A DNA stretch of 64,000 bases. Source: Ypsolopha sequella. Lineage: Eukaryota > Arthropoda > Insecta > Lepidoptera > Ypsolophidae. Below, in pieces: positions 58,325-64,000 of this stretch; the first letter of the stretch is position 1, and each line of letters begins with the position of its first letter. The notes under the pieces are model-generated. The model did no database searches and was not told where the DNA came from. It saw nothing but the letters and a program-made list of their open reading frames with translations. The position numbers and the translations under genes are program-made. The DNA lies in assembly GCA_934047225.1 (NCBI GenBank), contig OW203986.1, positions 18,107,221-18,171,220 of the forward strand, given 5' to 3'.

Positions 58325-58570
58325 AGATCTCATGTAGAGCCAAGCCGTTAACTCTACAAGGCCTAACTCTACAAGCCCTAACTCTACAAACCCTACACCT
58401 TGATCATGATCATAAAGTATGGCTTCGCCGTTTCATGGCACTATTGCATGACATAAATGGGAGTGTCTGTTTGACGGCCGCGAAACGGCCAAGCCATACT
58501 TTTTGATCAAGATGTAGGATTTGTAGAGTTAGGGCTTGTAGAGTTAGGCCTTGTAGAGTTAAGGGCCTGA
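58325..58570. mobile_element. Palindromic element with repeated TCTACAAGGCCTAAC blocks
   Basis: The left arm has three TAACTCTACAA blocks followed by CCTTGATCATGATC and AAAGTATGGCT. The right arm is the inverse (AGCCATACTTTTTGATCAAG, then three TTGTAGAGTTA blocks). A related fragment is at 35925-35970. Confidence 0.75.
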
Positions 58571-60209
58571 AACATGAAATCCCATCAAAAACATGAAATG
58601 TTTTTGATGGGATTTCATTTCTTTTTGTAAGATGCTCTACTTCTTTTATTTTTTCAGGCTACATTTCTTGCGCCTGTGCTATAACTTTTTTATATCCCAC
58701 TCCCTATCTTTGCCTCTTTTTATTGTTGTCTTATTATTTGCAATAAGCGATAGATCAGGGCGGTACTTAATTATTAAGCGATTATATTCAACTAAGGCTG
58801 ACTGTTGCAAAGTCAATATTAATAAGGTGAACCCCTATCAAACCAGTCACCCTCGAAAGTGCTACATAAGTATGCCCAGAAGAAAACGTCGATGACCCGA
58901 TATCAATGAGAGTATTATTTAAACTTTGCCCTTGGCTTTTATGGATATATTAATTATTTCAAATTTTGTTTTTTCAGGCGCAAGTTCATGTTTAAGACCG
59001 TTATTAAAAATAATTATAACTCTTATTGCCTTATTTTTATCTTTAGCTCAAGAATAAGACTCGGAATCACGATAGGTTTCTCCGTCCTCAGCACAAAAAT
59101 ATAGTTGCAGTAGTATACGTTAATATTTATCTGCGCACGCAGTAACATGAGCAATTCTAGTCTGGCTGGAGACTTCTGCACAATTGCTGTCAATTCAGGT
59201 ACAAGTAACCGGACCTTAGTTTTCGACGACGATGTCTAACTAACTAAACTTCACTTTCAATAATAGAACAGAAATCAGTCAGCTACCAGAGAGTACCTAG
59301 TTATCAAGAGTATAACTAATATTAGTAACGATTTCAACATGTAGGGAAAAGTTCACTTGAGTAGTTGACGGGCAGCTCGCAAGCGAGTTATATCATAATG
59401 TAAACGACACGTAGTGCCTTCTACATTAGTCTGAAAGAATTAAAAACTTGTCTTTCCGCGCTTGGAGGACCGTCCGGGGCGGCGCGGCTTTAGCCACTAG
59501 ATATATATAGATAGCCACTGATAGTTGCTGGATTACTAATTTTACAGAATACCTACCTGTTTGTTACTATGGCCTCTAACACGGCAAATAATAAAATTAA
59601 AATTTCTAGGGCTTGAAAGTTGGGAATATATTTTTAATATTACAGAACCGGATCCCCCTTAAGTGGGGCTGGAGGGTGAAAGTTACAGATTTCTTAATTT
59701 TTTTGTTGTTTGTGTGATAGTTCTAGCCTGCATACTAAATTTCAGCTTTAGGTTTTTACTAGGAGTAAATAGGCATATTTTTTGTTTTTAATAAATTATT
59801 GGTTTTGTACACATAATTATTATCATCATCCTACGACCATGGCAGATGAAACTCTGCCAAAAATTCGGGAAAATATAAAAAAAAAACACAGTGAGTCCTG
59901 TACTCCTAATAATTTTCATAAGAATTCATGTTGTGTACCCAAATTTTCAAACTAATTTTCACTTCAGGCTTAGTTGACTGGAAGAAACTTCAGTTTTGAG
60001 GTATACTCGCCACTGTACATTATCTATATTATTGTTATTATTTATTGGCAAAGGATAAAAATTTAATGCAACGCTAAAATAATTAATAAAACATAGCTAT
60101 CAGCTACTTACAATTTACACAAGTTAATTGTTGTGAAATTAGCAGTACTTTATTATTAGGTATATGTTTTACTTTCTTTCCTTCTTTGTGATTTATTTAC
60201 AACTACATG
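58571..60209. other. Spacer, repeat scraps
   Basis: A short palindrome (CATCAAAAACATGAAATG / CATTTTTGATG type) lies at 58575-58620. 59640-59770 (GGATCCCCCTTAAGTGGGG, ACTAAATTTCAGC) is the reverse type of the repeat near 35640-35900. No gene seen. Confidence 0.35.
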
Positions 60210-60730
60210 TCGACACCCCCAATGGAAAAGGTTGTAACTCAAGATAACCTCCTTTTGAGATTTTTCTATAGACATGTTGAGCTAAAAAAATGCGTTCCGG
60301 CAGTAGTATCCACGTATCTCTAAGTGGTATACAAGCCAAAATAGCCAAAATGAAAAAGAAGTATTTCTTCCCCTCAAGTCGATAAAAAAGTGGCAACTTG
60401 AAATACTACCTTAAATTATATTATATTCGTATGTCGTAAAACAGTAACTTATCATACAACTATTTCTTTCGTAAAATATGGAACTGTTACAACCTTATTC
60501 TACTGACCGTACTTGTTGTTGTTATTGATATACGACTTTATGACAGATGAGCTAGTTTTTCCTTGCAAAACTTGCAACATGGTCATGACAGTTGCGTGCT
60601 TAAAATTAAAGCTACTTTTGTATGGTTTTGATCTTTGTTGTTTAGTTTGAACATTACATAAAGGGAAGGCTTATTAAAAGAAGAGAAATTAAACCGCCTT
60701 GCATTAAAATTGCATTAAAAATGTCGAGAA

Positions 60731-61923
60731 ATGATATGTGAGGATAAAAGAACTGGAATTTTCAAAAGTTTTTGGGCCATGCGTGACCATAATAAACAAG
60801 TTCAGTGTGTTAGCAGGTGCATTGAACGAATTCCAAAAAAAATAAGTAATACTAAGGTCAATAGACTCATCAAAGCGAAGCTGGACTTACATTTACTCAT
60901 TAAACTACGTTTTTAAATACTTTGAGCATCACAGACAAATGGATTACAACAATTTTCAAAAAAATGTATGACAAAAAGGTGATGATTGTACGTCTCTTGA
61001 CGATCGTCGAGGACGTAATTCCCAAAACCATCCAAAGAGAATTTCCGAAGAACTAAAAAACACTGTGAGGTCACACATATCCCAAATTCATTTTGTGGAT
61101 TCACATTATGTACGATCTCGAACTATAAAAAAGTATTTTGAACAACATTTGGCGTTCCCAAGATTATATAGACTTTATAAGGAATGGTTTAAAGACATCG
61201 ATTACCCTGAAAATTTACTTGCAACAGATAGGCAATACCGAGATATATTTTATACAGAATATAACATTGGTTTCTTTCATCCTAAGAAAGATCGATGCGC
61301 AGCGTGTGACATTTATGATAAGGCTTCTGAAGATGAAAAAATATATATGGGTAGGGATCACTCATATCACCTTGCTTCGAAATTTGTTTCCCGGCAGCTT
61401 AAAAGTGATCATGAAAAGTTAGCTCAAAAAATCCAGAGGTTGCTGCTGTTGCTTCGTATGATTTACAAAAGATTTTAATAACGCCGATGTCTGATCTATC
61501 TAATTTTTACTATAAACGTAAACTGGCTGTTTATAATTTCACAATATTTGATATTGGTAAAAATTAAAGCTTTTGCTACATGTGGAATGAAACCATCAGT
61601 AAAAAGGGTCAAAATGAGATAAGCAGCGCAGTGTTAATGTACATAGAATCAATATGAAATGAGGGGGTTAAAAGTTTTTACTTTTACTCCGATAATTGTG
61701 AAGGACAGAACAGAAATCGAACATTCTTTTCATTGTATGCATATGCTATTTCCAAGTTCAATATCGAAATAACTCACGTTTTTTTCGAAGTCGGGCATAC
61801 CCAAAATGAGGAAGATTCTATGCACGCCGTAATTGAGGCACGAAAAAAGAATCAAGTGATTTATGTCCCTGATCAATGGGTTACTTTGGTTCGATGTGCG
61901 AAAATCACTAAAAACCTTACGTA
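60731..61923 (+). pseudogene. Transposase of the 3.1-kb element, decayed
   Basis: Collinear pieces in different frames: RTGIFKSFWAMRDHNKQVQC (from 60752); SQIHFVDSHYVRSRTIKKYF, KDIDYPENLLATDRQYRDIF and FFHPKKDRCAACDIYDKA (61065-61478); YSDNCEGQNRNR (near 61685) and FFEVGHTQNEEDSMHAVIEA with VIYVPDQWVTLVR (61733-61923). The order FW..., SHY, PKKDxCxxC, SDNCxGQN, GHTQNExDSMHxxIE is that of a transposon-borne protein family widespread in insects; the Asp of SDN and acidic residues of the GHTQNE block are plausible catalytic residues. Several stops and shifts separate the pieces, and the C-terminal end is cut by the nested LINE. Confidence 0.75.
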
Positions 61924-61954
61924 GTTACGGAAATGACTGAGGATATCAGTAATC

Positions 61955-62690
61955 AGTAATTATTTATTTACCATAATTAAAACGCAGTTTGTTACATGGC
62001 AGGTCAACAATATCATAATAATGTTCTACAAATACTAATCTAAAAACAATAATATCACATTGATATTAATATCTTAACAAATAACATTCTTAATCTAAAT
62101 TAAAATAAAGTACAATAAAATAAAATATAAATTTTTTATAAATGTCAAATTGAATATAAATAATCAAGTCAAATCATATTAAAAATAAACATTTTGTAAG
62201 TTTCTCATTCATAAATTCATTTATAGTATATAAAATTCATATATAAAATGGATTACATTCGAAAAAATATTTAATCTTTGTTTTAAATTCCAATAATGTT
62301 AATTTGGTTAGTTCTATAGGCAATTTGTTATACATTTTTATTTTATTTTTTATTCCTTGCTTTTCTGTTTTTGTGAGTCGTATCCTTCGTAAAGATAATT
62401 TTTCTTTATTCCGCGTATTAAAATTATGTACATCCATTCTTTTCGGTAGATTATTTTTCCCGTTATGAATTTCAATTAATGAGCTATACAGATAAAGCGA
62501 TAAGACGGTCATTATCTTATTTGATTTGAAATACTTTCGTGTTGATGTGCGCCTATGAAGTCCATATAATGTTCTAACTGCCCGTTTTTGGCAAACTAAG
62601 ATTTTTTTGATGTCTGCAGCATTACCCCAAACTGTTATAGCATAGTTTATATTCGCTTGGACGTATGCGTAATAAACATCTTAGCGTATA
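61955..62690 (-). mobile_element. 5'-truncated LINE inside the DNA transposon
   Basis: The minus strand gives the C-terminal end of a Jockey/CR1-type reverse transcriptase: YVQANINYAITVWGNAADIK, CQKRAVRTLYGLHRRTS and, in the 91-codon stretch 62512-62237, HNFNTRNKEKLSLRRIRLTK and MYNKLPIELTKLTLLEF. It is followed by an AT-rich 3' UTR ending in a TAAATAAATAATTA tail at ~61960. Confidence 0.8.
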
Positions 62691-63497
62691 GCGATAGCAT
62701 CTTATGTTTCTATTTATACTATAAAATAAACATTGTCTGATATTCTTTGTTTTAAATATAATTTTTATGTTGATTACAAAATGACATAAATGTAATTTCA
62801 AAGTAAAAAAAATGGTTTGGACGTTTGTGTATTAAAATGCGTGGACAGACGCTCAAAAGTGACGCTAAGTTTTCGATTAACATGAGATTTTAATTTTTTA
62901 GTTTTAAAATATATTTTGCAATAATTGTTCCACTTTAAACATCCTTGGGAATTGATATTTCGTCAAAAATGTTCTGCAAGTATCGTGTTACGTCTAAAAG
63001 TAAACTATACAATTAGCAATGATAAGGAAGTATGTGCTGAGTTACAACCTTTATACCGCCCAATTTATTTTTAACTGTTTAATTTTACTGGTCGTAACTA
63101 CATCTATCTCAGAAACTAGGCGTCTGATTAAATGTTAGTCTTTTGCTAAGGATAGAATTCATTCAATTTAAAAGGTTTAGTTTAATTGGTTTGTATAAGT
63201 TAACGTAATTTTTTAAAATTAATTATTTATCACTTTTTTTGCGGTTTTTTTTGCTCTCCTGTAAACCTGCATAAATTGAGTTACAACCTTTTCCATTGGG
63301 GGTGTCGAATGTTGAAGAACGATGCGTAAATGCACAATACAAGTTATGAATTTCTGTTATGATACCATTTCCTTCTTTACGCCTGGGAACATTTATATTT
63401 TGGTTTTTTTGTCAACAGTTCGTCGGGTATATATGGTCAGTCAGTTTTAATTTCCCTCATTAAGTATAATTCTTTGAACCAAAGTGAAAGTGTAGAG

Positions 63498-64000
63498 ATG
63501 ACGTTTTGTTTTCTGTAAGTACTTATACTATTACTTTACATTCTTCGCATTTTTACTTTATCTTGATAATCCTACTTATTATTATTGAAATAAATGTATT
63601 AGTTCTGAAATTGATCTCTATCATAAATTACACACACACCCTCACACACTCCTACACTATTATCTCGGTGGCGCAATTGGTAGCGCGCTTGTCTTGATAA
63701 CAAGAGGTCGCAGGTTCGAATCCTGTCCCGGGGAATTTTTTCATATTCTTGTCTTTGGGTTTGTTTCTGATAGTTTATAGTCAGTAATCACATTAACATT
63801 TTGAACATCTTGTTTTTTACAGGGCATTGGCACTGGCCACAGGTATCTGGTTCACAATTAATGGGTGCCGTAAGACATTCTCCAATGAATGTCGCAATAC
63901 AGATGACTACGATGACTATTATTACTACGTTACTACTACACGAGCAACACGTCATACCAGGCGGCCACACCGAACATTTCGGACTGCATGGACTACATGC
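63498..64000 (+). CDS. Start of a probable secreted-protein gene, cut by the window edge
   Basis: Exon 1 is 63498-63514 (ATGACGTTTTGTTTTCT), donor GTAAGT; exon 2 starts at 63823 after TTGTTTTTTACAG and stays open to 64000. The spliced N-terminus MTFCFLALALATGIWFTING looks like a signal peptide. It is followed by CRKTFSNECRN, an acidic/aromatic run DDYDDYYYY and a Thr/Arg/His-rich part ending with a Cys. A short first exon that interrupts the signal peptide, with a TATATAT box about 70 bases upstream of the ATG (63428), is a layout typical of insect cuticle and other secreted-protein genes. Family not recognised; the 3' part is outside the window. The 308-bp intron holds a tRNA-like sequence. 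Confidence 0.5.
63662..63734 (+). tRNA. tRNA-like sequence (pseudogene or SINE head)
   Basis: A tRNA shape can be drawn: D arm GCGC-AATTGGTA-GCGC, anticodon arm CTTGT-CTTGATA-ACAAG (anticodon position TGA), T arm GCAGG-TTCGAAT-CCTGT. The acceptor stem pairs poorly (ATCTCGG with CCCGGGG), and the anticodon would mean Ser although the long Ser variable arm is missing. Related heads occur at 34685-34860 followed by a similar ATTTTTTCA sequence, so it is more likely the head of a SINE than a functional tRNA gene. Confidence 0.5.

Larger units (their letters stand above)
60210..63308 (+). mobile_element. 3.1-kb DNA transposon with 33-bp terminal inverted repeats
   Basis: Ends TCGACACCCCCAATGGAAAA with GGTTGTAACTCAA, and its exact reverse complement at 63276-63308. 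The flanks allow two readings: target duplication ATG (60207-60209, 63309-63311) with ends TCGACACC, or target duplication TCGA with ends CACCCCC. It carries a decayed transposase and a nested LINE tail. Superfamily not settled; a 4-bp duplication would fit a Sola-type element. Confidence 0.85.

Noticed and set aside
63788..63970. 60-codon minus-strand Cys-rich frame
   Set aside because: The plus strand has a coherent TATA box, start, donor, acceptor and signal peptide in the same place; the minus frame lacks these.

Overview
This window is eukaryotic and looks like a moth or butterfly (Lepidoptera). It is AT-rich, its few genes are spliced with insect-like introns, its two recognisable host genes look insect-type, and most of the rest is interspersed repeats of kinds common in lepidopteran genomes: tRNA-headed SINEs, CR1/Jockey-type LINE pieces, a BEL/Pao LTR element, a Tc1 element, a Helitron-like insertion and many palindromic MITEs. 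No sign of bacterial, viral-genome or organellar DNA was seen. All calls come from reading the sequence by eye, with no database search.

Left part (1-17.3 kb). A decayed CR1/Jockey-type LINE on the minus strand (1-2616) abuts, head to head, a four-exon plus-strand gene reassembled here as KRTCAP2, an oligosaccharyltransferase accessory subunit (coding exons between 3273 and 10605). Its last intron (5245-10496) holds a family A repeat, two MITEs and a 2-kb palindrome built of ~298-bp tandem units. After a repeat-rich spacer comes a single-exon Rab11-interacting protein gene (Rip11/Rab11-FIP class I) on the minus strand (15692-17119).

Middle part (17.3-46 kb). This is almost entirely repeats. 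The clearest structure is a recently inserted BEL/Pao LTR retrotransposon (24783-30279) with a 5-bp target duplication (TACGG). Most of its coding region is gone, its two 462-bp LTRs are nearly identical, and a 2.36-kb hAT-like non-autonomous element with an 8-bp target duplication (ATTTCCTG) sits in its 3' LTR. Also present are a Tc1 element with a broken DD34E transposase (31376-33177), a 159-bp hairpin with perfect 64-bp arms (37797-37955), a Helitron-like insertion, repeat families A and B, a Gypsy gag scrap and two LINE fragments.

Right part (46-64 kb). A small two-exon minus-strand gene (46931-47504, 102 codons, CPNC motif) was reassembled from splice signals and its family was not recognised. 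A broken YqaJ-type nuclease gene carries a SINE in its intron. A minisatellite lies just upstream of a TATA box and a possible first exon (53.4-53.9 kb). A 3.1-kb DNA transposon with 33-bp terminal inverted repeats carries a decayed transposase and a nested LINE tail. At the right edge is the start of a probable secreted-protein gene (63498 to beyond 64000), with a tRNA-like sequence in its first intron. The genes have no evident operon-like relation: they are independent loci among transposon debris.
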